From Lactobacillus amylovorus DSM 20531 (GTDB lineage: Bacteria > Bacillota > Bacilli > Lactobacillales > Lactobacillaceae), in assembly GCF_002706375.1 (NCBI RefSeq), contig NZ_CP017706.1, positions 620,001-684,000 on the forward strand: 64,000 nt of DNA, in the 5' to 3' direction. The notes under the pieces were generated by a model. It was not told the DNA's origin. It saw only the letters and a list, made by a program, of their open reading frames with translations, and searched no databases. A program made the position numbers and the translations under genes. Shown in pieces: positions 1-8,722 of this stretch (positions within the stretch are counted from its first letter, which is position 1; each line of letters begins with the position of its first letter).

Positions 1-191
1 TTATTCTCCAGTTTTCTAAATATATTCATATATGATGTAAAGTACTATTACCTAGAAACGCAGTCTTTGCTTTTCTAGAAATATTTTACAATTTATCATT
101 CAATTACATTTTAATGATATCACACATATATAACACTTGTTACGAATACTCGTTGCTTTATTTTTTAACTATATATATATTCAAAGTAAGT

Positions 192-228
192 AAAAAAAGT
201 ACATGCAATTTTTTACACGTACTTTTTT
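192..228 (-). terminator. Terminator after birA (works in both directions)
   Basis: Inverted repeat whose arms read AAGTACGTG and CATGTACTT on the minus strand, followed by a T-run. It lies directly after the birA stop and closes the fatty-acid operon. A T-run on each side suggests it works in both directions. Positions 1-191 hold AT-rich sequence in which I see no gene. Confidence 0.75.
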
Positions 229-934
229 ACTTATTAAGTTCTACCTTGATAACTTCACCACTTGAATATCTTCGTAGAGTGTTTTGACATGCAATAACCA
301 ATCGCCCCTGATTATCAATTGTTACTACTCGACCAGTAATATGCTTGCGGCCTACTTTTAAAGTTACTTTTTTATTTTTCAGATAAGAAAGCTCCCGATA
401 GTTATCTAAAAATTTAGCATTTTGATAAGTCTTGGTAGCTTGGATTATTGCTTTAACTAATTTTCGACTAATTTGATTATTATCAACATCACTTTGCGTG
501 ATATTACCGACATGATCTGAAATACTGCTAGGAAAAGATGTAGTAGTGATATTTATACCTATTCCAACAATTAATCCAAATTTAGTTTTCTCTGTCAAGA
601 TGCCAGCAATTTTTCTATCATTTAAATAGATATCATTAACCCATTTTAATTGAAAATCATTTGCTGGAAACTGCTTTTTAAGCACTGGAACTACTGAAAT
701 TCCAATTGCCAGTGTTAATAAACCTGCATAATTTAGATCTATTTTAAAATTAGGTAAAGCGATACTTAGATAAATTCCTGTTTTAGCAGGTGAATAAAAC
801 GATCGTCCTCTTTTGCCATAACCTGCAGTTTGTTCTTGTGCAATAAAGGCCGCAGTTTTATTATTTTTTTCTTCTAAATACTTCTTGGCTAAATCTTGCG
901 TTGAAGTAACTTTCCGATATTCATATATTTGCAT
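227..934 (-). CDS. birA: Biotin--[acetyl-CoA-carboxylase] ligase (BirA, short form)
   Basis: Attaches biotin to the lysine of AccB through biotinyl-AMP, so it activates the acetyl-CoA carboxylase encoded upstream. The protein is 235 residues. The biotin/ATP-binding motif GYGKRGRSFYSP is near residues 38-49, and the catalytic-core motif KWVNDIYLNDRKIAGILTE is near residues 97-115. A small C-terminal SH3-like domain follows. The N-terminal winged-helix repressor domain of bifunctional BirA is missing, so this is a ligase only. The start overlaps the fabI stop (TAATG), which indicates translational coupling. It is the last gene of the fatty-acid operon, as in other lactobacilli. Confidence 0.93.
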   Translation of the reverse strand: MQIYEYRKVTSTQDLAKKYLEEKNNKTAAFIAQEQTAGYGKRGRSFYSPAKTGIYLSIALPNFKIDLNYAGLLTLAIGISVVPVLKKQFPANDFQLKWVNDIYLNDRKIAGILTEKTKFGLIVGIGINITTTSFPSSISDHVGNITQSDVDNNQISRKLVKAIIQATKTYQNAKFLDNYRELSYLKNKKVTLKVGRKHITGRVVTIDNQGRLVIACQNTLRRYSSGEVIKVELNK

Positions 935-1692
935 TAGCGCAAATGGACACCTTTATCTACAAAAATCACGTCTCCAGTAACACCACTAGCCAAATCACTC
1001 ATTAAGAAAGCACAGGTATTACCAACCTCTTCTTGCGTAACATTAACACCATCAACAGTTTCACTCTTAGAAATCTTGAGTAAATCTGCATGTCCTTTAA
1101 TACCAGAAACGGCTAGAGTACGCATTGCGCCTGCAGAGATGGCATTTACGCGAATACCATCTGCACCTAAATCTCGTGCTAAATAGCGCATGCTTGATTC
1201 CAAAGCAGCCTTGGCAATACCCATGGTGTTGTAATTAGGCAATGCTCTTTCTGATCCCATGTAAGTTAAGGTTACAAGACTGGCCGGATTATTTAATATT
1301 TTTACGCCAGCTTTAGCGACAACTAGGAAAGAATAAGCTGAAACATCAAGCGCCTGACTGAATCCTTCTCTAGTTGAATTTAGAATTGAACCGCCTAATT
1401 CTTCTTTTTTAGCAAAAGCAATCGCATGAACAATACCATCAATCTTGCCAAAACGAGATTCAATCGTGTTAAAAGCTTGTTCAATACTTTCATCGCTAGA
1501 TACATCACATTCAATTAAACGATTTTCATCAGTAACTAATTTACTAATAAATTTCTTTAATCGCTCATTTTGATAAGTATAAATTATTTCTGCTCCTTGT
1601 TTTTCCATTGCTTGAGCGCAGCCCCATGCAATAGAACGATTATTGGCAACACCCATTACCAAGATTTTCTTTCCTGTTAAAATTCCACTCAT
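934..1692 (-). CDS. fabI: Enoyl-[acyl-carrier-protein] reductase FabI (NADH)
   Basis: Catalyses the last reduction of each elongation cycle of type II fatty-acid synthesis (trans-2-enoyl-ACP to acyl-ACP). The 252-residue protein has the short-chain dehydrogenase Rossmann start (KKILVMGVANNRSIAWG) typical of FabI. The active-site tyrosine/lysine motif occurs as Y-N-T-M-G-I-A-K around residues 154-161, and the C-terminal VTGDVIFVDKG segment is also typical. It lies between accA and birA. FabI is the triclosan-sensitive type of enoyl reductase; no FabK is seen in this window. Confidence 0.95.
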   Translation of the reverse strand: MSGILTGKKILVMGVANNRSIAWGCAQAMEKQGAEIIYTYQNERLKKFISKLVTDENRLIECDVSSDESIEQAFNTIESRFGKIDGIVHAIAFAKKEELGGSILNSTREGFSQALDVSAYSFLVVAKAGVKILNNPASLVTLTYMGSERALPNYNTMGIAKAALESSMRYLARDLGADGIRVNAISAGAMRTLAVSGIKGHADLLKISKSETVDGVNVTQEEVGNTCAFLMSDLASGVTGDVIFVDKGVHLR

Positions 1693-1700
1693 TTTTTCTC

Positions 1701-2471
1701 CTAGAATTTCCTAAATCTTTTGTATCGTCTAGTTAGCAATTCTTTATCAGATAAGCCACTCAACTTATGCATTTCATTCTGTAATTTTTCGACAATATTT
1801 TGACAAACCTTTTGATGATCATCGGGTTCAGCAATAATGCCTTCAATAACACCCATTTTTAACAAATCATTAGGCGTTAATTTCATAACCTCCGCGGCTT
1901 CACTAGCTCTCGTCGCATCCTTCCACAAGATAGATGCAAAACCTTCTGGCGACAAAACAGAATAAATACTATTTTCTAGCATCCAAACTTCATCCCCACA
2001 AGCAAGTGCTAAGGCACCACCAGAGCCACCTTCGCCATACATGATCGTAATAATTGGCGTTGGAATCTGACTAATTTTAAGTAAATTATGAGCAATTGCC
2101 TGTCCTTGACCATTTTCCTCTGCACTCTTGCCAGGATAAGCTCCTGCTGTGTCTACAAATAAAAAGACCGGCCGTCTAAACTTGCCTGCATCTTGAATTA
2201 AGCGCAAGGCTTTACGATAACCACTTGGTTCAGGTTGTCCAAAATGTTTTTGCATTCTTTCTTTAATAGAATGTCCTCTACTAGTTGTAATTACTGTTAC
2301 TGTTTTTTTATTAAAAGTAGCTAGACCACCTACTATTGCTGGATCATCATTACCACAGCGATCGCCATGAAGTTCAAAAAAATCTGGAAAAAGCAATTTA
2401 CGCAGTTCATGTCCAGAAATGTGGCTTTCATCTCTTGCTGCCTTAACGATATCCATTGCAGTTTTAGTCAT
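1701..2471 (-). CDS. accA: Acetyl-CoA carboxylase carboxyltransferase subunit alpha
   Basis: With AccD forms the carboxyltransferase that moves CO2 from carboxybiotin to acetyl-CoA, giving malonyl-CoA. The crotonase-like fold is recognisable from ELHGDRCGNDDPAIVGGLA, from VFLFVDTAGAYPGKSAEENGQ, and from the oxyanion region YGEGGSGGALALACGDEVWMLE. I chose the ATG at 2471 (256 residues); an upstream GTG would add three residues. This ATG overlaps the end of accD (ATGACTAA), which suggests coupled synthesis of the two subunits. The protein is shorter than E. coli AccA, as usual in Firmicutes. Confidence 0.94.
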   Translation of the reverse strand: MTKTAMDIVKAARDESHISGHELRKLLFPDFFELHGDRCGNDDPAIVGGLATFNKKTVTVITTSRGHSIKERMQKHFGQPEPSGYRKALRLIQDAGKFRRPVFLFVDTAGAYPGKSAEENGQGQAIAHNLLKISQIPTPIITIMYGEGGSGGALALACGDEVWMLENSIYSVLSPEGFASILWKDATRASEAAEVMKLTPNDLLKMGVIEGIIAEPDDHQKVCQNIVEKLQNEMHKLSGLSDKELLTRRYKRFRKF

Positions 2472-3309
2472 GAACTCCACCTACCTTAATTAACCATTCG
2501 ATTGTTTTCTTTTCTTGTGGACGTTTGACAATATGATCAACAAAACCATGAGCTAACACATTTTCTGCATCTTGCAAATCGGGTGCTACTTTTTCATGAA
2601 TAGTTTGTTCAATCACCCTTCGACCTGCAAAGCCTACCATCGCATGTGGTTCGGCTAAAATAATGTCGCCTTGGCTAGCAAAACTAGCAGTTACTCCACC
2701 AGTAGTCGGATCTGTCAAAATAACTAAATAAAAAAGTCCAGCTTGACTATGCTTGGCAACTGCATTAGATACCTTGGCCATTTGCATTAAAGAAAGGATT
2801 CCTTCCTGCATTCTGGCACCACCTGAAGCTGTAAATAATACCACTGGTAAGTGCTCTTCTGTAGCTCTTTCAAATAAACGCGTTAATTTTTCACCAGTCA
2901 TTTGTCCCAGCGAACCCATAATAAAAGTGGGATCCATAATACCTAAAGCAAACTTAGTTTCATTTATTCGTGCTAAGCCTGTCCATACCGATTCTTTTAA
3001 ACCACTAATTTTTTGAGCACGTTCAATCTTTTTTGGATAATCAGGGAAATGCAATGGATCCGAAGGTTCAATATCCTTATTCCACTCCCATGCTTTATCA
3101 ACTAACCAAACCAAGCGTTTTTTAGCAGAAATTCTAAAACCATAAAAGCAATATGGACATTCACAAAACTTATCTAATTCATTAGCAAATATTTCATGAT
3201 GACATTTAGGACACTCACGAAGCAAACCATCGGGCACACGATCATCTGCTATTTTATCTGCCTTAATATGAGTCTCAGTTGGAGTGTTTTTACGCGGAAA
3301 TAGTTTCAT
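2464..3309 (-). CDS. accD: Acetyl-CoA carboxylase carboxyltransferase subunit beta
   Basis: Beta subunit of the carboxyltransferase, partner of AccA. A four-cysteine zinc ribbon (CPKCHHEIFANELDKFCECPYC pattern, about residues 34-55) is visible, as in other AccD proteins. It is followed by the crotonase-type core with LFTASGGARMQEG and GGVTASFASQGDIILAEP. The length of 281 residues is normal. It overlaps accC at its 5' end (about 20 nt) and accA at its 3' end, so accC-accD-accA form one coupled block. Confidence 0.95.
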   Translation of the reverse strand: MKLFPRKNTPTETHIKADKIADDRVPDGLLRECPKCHHEIFANELDKFCECPYCFYGFRISAKKRLVWLVDKAWEWNKDIEPSDPLHFPDYPKKIERAQKISGLKESVWTGLARINETKFALGIMDPTFIMGSLGQMTGEKLTRLFERATEEHLPVVLFTASGGARMQEGILSLMQMAKVSNAVAKHSQAGLFYLVILTDPTTGGVTASFASQGDIILAEPHAMVGFAGRRVIEQTIHEKVAPDLQDAENVLAHGFVDHIVKRPQEKKTIEWLIKVGGVHD

Positions 3310-4672
3310 TTATTTCATTCCTCCATTGCGGCATAAAAATCTGTTCAAGGTAAGTATTAGTAAAATTGCCTTTAATAAAAGTAGGATCATTTAATATACT
3401 TAAGTGAAATTCTTGATTAGTAGTTACGCCTCGTAAAACCATTTCATTAAGCAACCGTTTCATCTTGACAATCGCTTCTTTACGCGTAGAACCCAAGGCT
3501 ACGACTTTAGCTAACATCGAATCATAATATGGCGAAATCTGTTGTCCTTGATAAAGTGCTGTATCGATTCGCATCCCTGGATTACCAACAGGCAAATACA
3601 AATAATTTATTTTACCAATCGATGGCATAAAATTACTGGCCGGATCTTCTGCATTAATACGGCATTCAATTGCATGACCCTTAACTTTTAAATCTTCTTG
3701 CGTAAAAGGCAATGGTTCACCACTAGCCACCTTTATTTGTGCTTTAACCAAATCAACCCCTGTTACCATTTCAGTTACGGTATGCTCTACCTGAATTCGA
3801 GTATTCATCTCCATAAAATAAAAATGATGCTCTGAATCCATCAAAAATTCGATTGTACCAGTGTTGACATAATCAGCTGCTTCAGCAGCTCTGACCGCAA
3901 TTTGTCCTAGATTTTCACGTTCAGTTTGCGTAATCAAATCACATGGACTTTCTTCCAAAACTTTTTGCTTATTTCTCTGTAAAGAACAATCACGTTCTGG
4001 AAAATAAACTGCATGACCAAATGCGTCACGAAAGATTTGAACTTCGATATGCTTCACGTTCTGCATTACCTTTTCCAGATACATTCGATCATCACCAAAG
4101 TCATTTTTAGCTTCACTTTGAGCTGATGCTAAAGCCGTCGCCATTTGGCTAGGATCAGCTACTTGTCTAATTCCTTTACCGCCACCACCAGCTGCAGCTT
4201 TAAGTAGAACTGGATAGCCAACTTTTGCCGCAATTTTTTTAGCTTCATCAGCATCTTTAATAAAATCCTTTGAACCAGGAGTTACTGGAACACCATGAGC
4301 CATCATCAACTGACGCGCGTGCTCTTTGTTGCCCATTTGATCAATCATCTTAGATTTGGGTCCAATAAAAATCAAACCACAGTCCTCACACATTTGAGCA
4401 AATTCCGCATTTTCAGATAAAAAACCATAGCCTGGATGAATCGCCTGTGCCCCAGTACCTATCGCAGCCGATAAAATATTTTTAATATTTAAATATGAAT
4501 CTGTAGGTTGTGGTCCACCAACGCAAACTGCTTCATCAGCTAATTGAACATGCAGGTTTTCACGATCTGCGGTTGAATAGATAGCAACCGTCTTGATACC
4601 CATTTCTTTCAAAGACCGAATAATACGGACAGCAATTTCACCACGATTTGCTACCAAAACTTTTTTAAACAT
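3290..4672 (-). CDS. accC: Biotin carboxylase subunit of acetyl-CoA carboxylase
   Basis: ATP-dependent carboxylation of the biotin carried by AccB. The 460-residue protein has the N-terminal biotin-carboxylase domain (MFKKVLVANRGEIAVRIIRS), the ATP-grasp glycine loop KAAAGGGGKGIRQV near residues 159-172, the catalytic segment MNTRIQVEHTVTEMVTG, and the C-terminal biotin carboxylase domain. It follows fabZ2 after about 10 nt and overlaps accD. Confidence 0.96.
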   Translation of the reverse strand: MFKKVLVANRGEIAVRIIRSLKEMGIKTVAIYSTADRENLHVQLADEAVCVGGPQPTDSYLNIKNILSAAIGTGAQAIHPGYGFLSENAEFAQMCEDCGLIFIGPKSKMIDQMGNKEHARQLMMAHGVPVTPGSKDFIKDADEAKKIAAKVGYPVLLKAAAGGGGKGIRQVADPSQMATALASAQSEAKNDFGDDRMYLEKVMQNVKHIEVQIFRDAFGHAVYFPERDCSLQRNKQKVLEESPCDLITQTERENLGQIAVRAAEAADYVNTGTIEFLMDSEHHFYFMEMNTRIQVEHTVTEMVTGVDLVKAQIKVASGEPLPFTQEDLKVKGHAIECRINAEDPASNFMPSIGKINYLYLPVGNPGMRIDTALYQGQQISPYYDSMLAKVVALGSTRKEAIVKMKRLLNEMVLRGVTTNQEFHLSILNDPTFIKGNFTNTYLEQIFMPQWRNEINETISA

Positions 4673-4682
4673 TAATTTTCAC

Positions 4683-5114
4683 CTAGCCAATCATAAACGT
4701 GAGCTCTGCTTGAGCAATTTTTTTATCTTTTACCCATGCTTCACCTATGCCAACACCGATATTTCTTCTAATTTTGGTTAATTTCGACATTAAAATTATT
4801 TGATCACCAGGTCGTGCCTGACCCGTAAAATCAGCTTCTTTAATACCACCAAAGTAAGCAGTCTTGCCAGCAAATTTCTCTTCGCTTAAAAGTGCGATTG
4901 CACCTGTTTGTGCCATTGCTTCCACAATTAAAATAGAAGGAAAAACAGGATTTTTAGACGAACTTGCTTGTACAAAGCTTTCACCAAAGCTCACATTATG
5001 AACGGCTTTAGCCTCTTGACCTGCCTTAAGTGAAAAAACATGATCAATTAATAGCATGGGGAAACGATGTGGAATAATCGTTTTAATTTCGTTAATTCCT
5101 AGTTCTTCGCTCAT
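4683..5114 (-). CDS. fabZ: FabZ-family protein lacking the catalytic histidine (FabZ2)
   Basis: Hot-dog-fold protein of the 3-hydroxyacyl-ACP dehydratase family, 143 residues, with the normal FabZ start (IIPHRFPMLLIDHV) and the EAMAQTGAIALLS helix. The catalytic motif normally reads F-Q-G-H-F-P-x-x-P-x-x-P-G. Here it reads V-Q-A-S-S-S-K-N-P-V-F-P-S (residues 48-60), so the catalytic His is Ser51, while the paired Glu (Glu65) is kept. The codons GCA AGT TCG TCT AAA are clear, so this is not a frame effect. By family knowledge dehydration should be impaired. It may work with FabZ1, act as a structural partner, or have a changed activity. It sits between accB and accC, the usual place of the second fabZ in lactobacilli. 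Confidence 0.85.
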   Translation of the reverse strand: MSEELGINEIKTIIPHRFPMLLIDHVFSLKAGQEAKAVHNVSFGESFVQASSSKNPVFPSILIVEAMAQTGAIALLSEEKFAGKTAYFGGIKEADFTGQARPGDQIILMSKLTKIRRNIGVGIGEAWVKDKKIAQAELTFMIG

Positions 5115-5117
5115 AAA

Positions 5118-5561
5118 TTAATCTTCCTCTACAGTAATTAACGGTTGACCTACTTCAACTAAATCTTCATTTTCAACCTTTACGCCAGTAACGGTACCCG
5201 TTAAATCACTCTTAACTTCCGTCATCATCTTCATTGCTTCAATAATGCAGATAGTATCGCCTTTATTAACATGATCGCCTATCTTAACAAATGCAGGCTG
5301 ATCTGGTTTTGCTTGCAAATAAACAATTCCAACAATTGGCGCTTTAACCGATTTAGCATTTTGGGTAGCAAACTTAGGAGTAAAAGCTTTAGCCTGTTCT
5401 GTTTTCTCAATTGGATTTGTGGATTTAACTATTGGTTGTTGAGAAATCTTATTCTTGTTTTTACTCAAATAGAAATGGAAATCACCATCATCAATTTTTA
5501 ATTCACGCAAATCTGAATCTTCAAATTGATTCATTAAGGCTTGTATTTTTTCTAAATCCAT
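5118..5561 (-). CDS. accB: Biotin carboxyl carrier protein of acetyl-CoA carboxylase
   Basis: Carries biotin between AccC and the AccA/AccD carboxyltransferase. The 147-residue protein has an N-terminal helix, a charged/Pro-containing linker (about residues 35-70) and the C-terminal biotinyl domain. The biotinylated lysine is Lys111 in EAMKMMTEV. The start codon abuts the fabF stop. BirA at the end of the same operon is the expected modifying enzyme. Confidence 0.96.
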   Translation of the reverse strand: MDLEKIQALMNQFEDSDLRELKIDDGDFHFYLSKNKNKISQQPIVKSTNPIEKTEQAKAFTPKFATQNAKSVKAPIVGIVYLQAKPDQPAFVKIGDHVNKGDTICIIEAMKMMTEVKSDLTGTVTGVKVENEDLVEVGQPLITVEED

Positions 5562-6796
5562 TACTTTTCACTCCACTTCTTAAATGCTAAAACTGCATTG
5601 TGTCCACCAAAACCAAAAGAGTTAGAAATTGCATACTCAATATTCTGCTTTTGATTATCCTGATTAACTAAATTAATTTGGCATTCTGGATCTTGATTAA
5701 AACAACCAACGTTAGGTGGCAAAACACCTTTTTCTAAACTAGCAACCGTGATTACCGCTTCAATTGCTCCAGCAGCACCTAGCAAATGCCCAGTCATTCC
5801 TTTAGTTGAGCTAACCAAAACTGAGCAGTCTTTACCAAAGACTTGATTGATTGCCTTGCTTTCACCAGCATCATTAGCATGAGTAGCAGTACCATGCGCA
5901 TTAACATAGCCCACTTGATCAGGAGTAATACGGGCCTGCATAATTGCTTTGCTCATTGAACGAGCGGCTTCAGTTCCTTCAGGATCAGGCGAAGTAATAT
6001 GATATGCATCACTAGTTGCACCGTAACCAACAATTTCGCCTAAAACTTTGGCACCACGAGCTTGTGCATGTTCCAAGCTTTCAATAACTAATGCACCGGC
6101 ACCTTCACCCATGACAAAACCATTTCGATCTTGATCAAAGGGCAAAGATGCATGATTAGAGTCAGTACTAGTTGATAGAGCAGTCAATGCCGCAAAACCG
6201 GCGATGGCAGTTTCATTGATAGTTGCTTCAGCACCACCAGTGATCATTACTTGTGCATCCCCTTCTCTAATTCGGCGATAAGCTTCACCAATTGAGTTAG
6301 TTCCTGAAGCACAGGCAGTCACGATTGAAGTTGAAATATTTTTAGCATTAAAACGAATAGAAATATTACCGGCCGCCATATTGGCAATTGCCATTGGAAT
6401 AAAGAATGGTGATACACGTTTTGGACCCTTATCATGCATTCGAATAACTTGATCTTGAATAGTAGTTAATCCACCTATTCCGGAACCAAAAATCACACCT
6501 AAATCTTCTGGATTAGTATTTTTATCATCAATGCCAGCCATCTCCATTGCTTCACTGGCAACTTGAATGGCATATTGAGAATATAAATCTAACCTTCTGG
6601 CTTCTCTTTTGCCGACATAGTCATTTTTGTCATAATTATCGATTTCACCAGCCACACTAATACCAGTTTCTGATGCATCAAATTTAGTAATTGGTTTAAT
6701 ACCAATTTTGCCCGCTAGAGAATTCTTAACAAAATTTTCAACGCCATTACCATTGGGAGCAATGACGCCCATTCCTGTAATTACTACTCTTTGCAT
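5561..6796 (-). CDS. fabF: 3-oxoacyl-[acyl-carrier-protein] synthase II
   Basis: Elongating condensing enzyme (KAS II) that joins malonyl-ACP to acyl-ACP. The 411-residue thiolase-fold protein shows the nucleophile Cys in TACASGTNSIGEA, the two catalytic histidines in VNAHGTATHAND and STKGMTGHLLGAAG, and the C-terminal NSFGFGGHNAVLAF motif. It lies between fabG and accB. Confidence 0.96.
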   Translation of the reverse strand: MQRVVITGMGVIAPNGNGVENFVKNSLAGKIGIKPITKFDASETGISVAGEIDNYDKNDYVGKREARRLDLYSQYAIQVASEAMEMAGIDDKNTNPEDLGVIFGSGIGGLTTIQDQVIRMHDKGPKRVSPFFIPMAIANMAAGNISIRFNAKNISTSIVTACASGTNSIGEAYRRIREGDAQVMITGGAEATINETAIAGFAALTALSTSTDSNHASLPFDQDRNGFVMGEGAGALVIESLEHAQARGAKVLGEIVGYGATSDAYHITSPDPEGTEAARSMSKAIMQARITPDQVGYVNAHGTATHANDAGESKAINQVFGKDCSVLVSSTKGMTGHLLGAAGAIEAVITVASLEKGVLPPNVGCFNQDPECQINLVNQDNQKQNIEYAISNSFGFGGHNAVLAFKKWSEK

Positions 6797-6805
6797 ATTG
6801 CCTCT

Positions 6806-7534
6806 CTAAATAGTCATTCCGCCGTCAACCACAATTGTTTGACCAGTAACATAATCATTTTGAGCTAAGAAAACCGCACCTTGGGCTACTTCTTCGGCCA
6901 AGCCAAAACGACCTAAAGGAATCTGTTCTAAAATATTTTTCTTAACTCTGTCGGACAACTTTTGCGTCATTTCGGTATCAATCATGCCCGGTGCAATTGC
7001 ATTAACGCGAATACTTCTAAGTGCTCCTTCGCGAGCGATTGATTTAGTTAAACCAATTAGCCCTGCCTTAGCGGCTGCATAATTAGCTTGCCCAGCGTTG
7101 CCGTGTAAACCAACCACACTAGATAAATTAATAATGACGCCGGAGCGTTGCTTGTTCATTTTCTTCATGATTGCTTTACTTAAGAAAAATGGTACTTTCA
7201 AATCTAAATTAAGCACCTTTTCAAAATCAGCTTCATGCATGCCAATGAACATCTTGTCTTTGGCTAAACCGGCATTGTTCACCAAGATATCAATTTGACC
7301 AAATAAATCCCAAGCTTTTTTGCTTAATTCATCTAAGTCAACCTGAGTCAAATCCGCTTGTAGATACTGATATTCAACATTTTCTTGCTCTAAAGCATTT
7401 TTTAAATCTTCAGACAATTCTTTTCGGCCATTCAAGATCAGCTTTGCGCCCTGCTTAGCAAAAGCAATCGCCATTGCGGCGCCGATTCCATGAGTTGAAC
7501 CTGTAATAAAAACGACTTTATCCTTTAATTCCAT
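6806..7534 (-). CDS. fabG: 3-oxoacyl-[acyl-carrier-protein] reductase
   Basis: NADPH-dependent reduction of 3-oxoacyl-ACP. The 242-residue short-chain dehydrogenase has the TGSTHGIGAAMA cofactor loop (residues 11-22), the NNAG motif, the catalytic Ser in INLSSVVG and the Y-A-A-A-K pair (YAAAKAGLIG). The C-terminal YVTGQTIVVDGGMTI ending is typical of FabG. Its start overlaps the fabD end by 17 nt. Confidence 0.95.
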   Translation of the reverse strand: MELKDKVVFITGSTHGIGAAMAIAFAKQGAKLILNGRKELSEDLKNALEQENVEYQYLQADLTQVDLDELSKKAWDLFGQIDILVNNAGLAKDKMFIGMHEADFEKVLNLDLKVPFFLSKAIMKKMNKQRSGVIINLSSVVGLHGNAGQANYAAAKAGLIGLTKSIAREGALRSIRVNAIAPGMIDTEMTQKLSDRVKKNILEQIPLGRFGLAEEVAQGAVFLAQNDYVTGQTIVVDGGMTI

Positions 7535-8459
7535 GTTCTTCCTCTACAAAAGCTTGATATTCTGCATAACTGCCAATGTGACTGCACTTAAGGTGACGAT
7601 CAATTTGTTTAGCAAACGAAGATAAAACTTTGCCTGGTCCGATTTCTAAAATTCGATCAACTTGGTCATGTTCAATCAAATATTTCACACAACTACCAAA
7701 GTGAGTTGGTACAGCTAATTGTTTAGCCATGATTTCACCCCAGTTTTTATCAAAAGGTAAAGCAGTTGTATTTGAAATAACTGGAACTGAATTTTCTTTA
7801 AAATCCACATCTGCTAACCGTTTAGTCATTTTAGCTTTGGCATGATCAAATAGTGGCGTATGGAAAGCTCCGTTAACTTTCAACATAATGATTCGATGAG
7901 CTAAGCCTTTTTCTTTGATTTGTTTAAGTGCAAGTTCGACATCGCTCTTCTCACCTGCAATAACAACTTGCTTAGGCGAATTATAGTTAGCGATATAAAC
8001 ACGCTTAGCTTGTCTTTGTAAATCGTCAATCAAGACTTCAAGTTCATCTAAATCTGGCTTTAAAATGGCGGCCATTCCATTTTCCACTTGATCAGCATCT
8101 TCTTGCATATAACGTGCGCGATCACTGACCAAACTCAAACAGTTTTCTAAATCTAAGGCACCACTTACACACATTGCACTGTATTCACCTAAAGAAAGAC
8201 CGACCATACCACCGATATTTAAATCAGTGTCCCTTTTTAGCATGCGGTAAATGCCAATTTCAAAAGCTACCAAAGCGGGCTGCACATTGATTGTTTTATT
8301 TAGCTCGCCATTTTTATCTTCAAAAATAGCAATCAAATCTTGATGGCTGGCAGAACTAGCTTTTTCGATCGTGTCTTTAAACAAAGGATCTTCTAAAAAA
8401 TCAAGTCCCATTCCTGCTTTTTGTGCACCTTGACCGCTAAACAGAATACCGTAACTCAT
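7518..8459 (-). CDS. fabD: Malonyl-CoA:ACP transacylase
   Basis: Loads malonyl groups from CoA onto AcpP. The 313-residue protein has FSGQGAQKAGMG near the N terminus, the nucleophile Ser in GLSLGEYSA (about residue 91), and the catalytic His in VNGAFHTPLF. The start abuts the acpP stop and the end overlaps fabG. Confidence 0.95.
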   Translation of the reverse strand: MSYGILFSGQGAQKAGMGLDFLEDPLFKDTIEKASSASHQDLIAIFEDKNGELNKTINVQPALVAFEIGIYRMLKRDTDLNIGGMVGLSLGEYSAMCVSGALDLENCLSLVSDRARYMQEDADQVENGMAAILKPDLDELEVLIDDLQRQAKRVYIANYNSPKQVVIAGEKSDVELALKQIKEKGLAHRIIMLKVNGAFHTPLFDHAKAKMTKRLADVDFKENSVPVISNTTALPFDKNWGEIMAKQLAVPTHFGSCVKYLIEHDQVDRILEIGPGKVLSSFAKQIDRHLKCSHIGSYAEYQAFVEEEHGIKG

Positions 8460-8704
8460 TATTTTTGCTTATCCATTTCTGTTTGAACGAAGTCAATTAA
8501 TTGACTAACAGTTTGAATGCTGTCATCGGCATCTAAATCAATGTCGTACTTGTCTTCTAATTCATTCAAAATTTCAAAAAGATCCAAACTGTCGGCATCT
8601 AAATCATTTTTAAAGTTAGTAGTCATTGTGATCTTTTCTGGTTCAACATCTAATTCGTCTTGAGCAATATCTTGTACGTCTTTTAAAATTTCTTCTTTAG
8701 TCAT
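8459..8704 (-). CDS. acpP: Acyl carrier protein of fatty-acid synthesis
   Basis: The 81-residue carrier of growing acyl chains. The phosphopantetheine attachment serine is in the D-A-D-S-L-D-L-F-E motif in the middle of the protein, with acidic helices on both sides. This is the housekeeping ACP of the operon. A second and quite different ACP is encoded in the peptide island at 12095. Confidence 0.95.
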   Translation of the reverse strand: MTKEEILKDVQDIAQDELDVEPEKITMTTNFKNDLDADSLDLFEILNELEDKYDIDLDADDSIQTVSQLIDFVQTEMDKQK

Positions 8705-8722
8705 TGTTTGTTCTCCTTAAAA

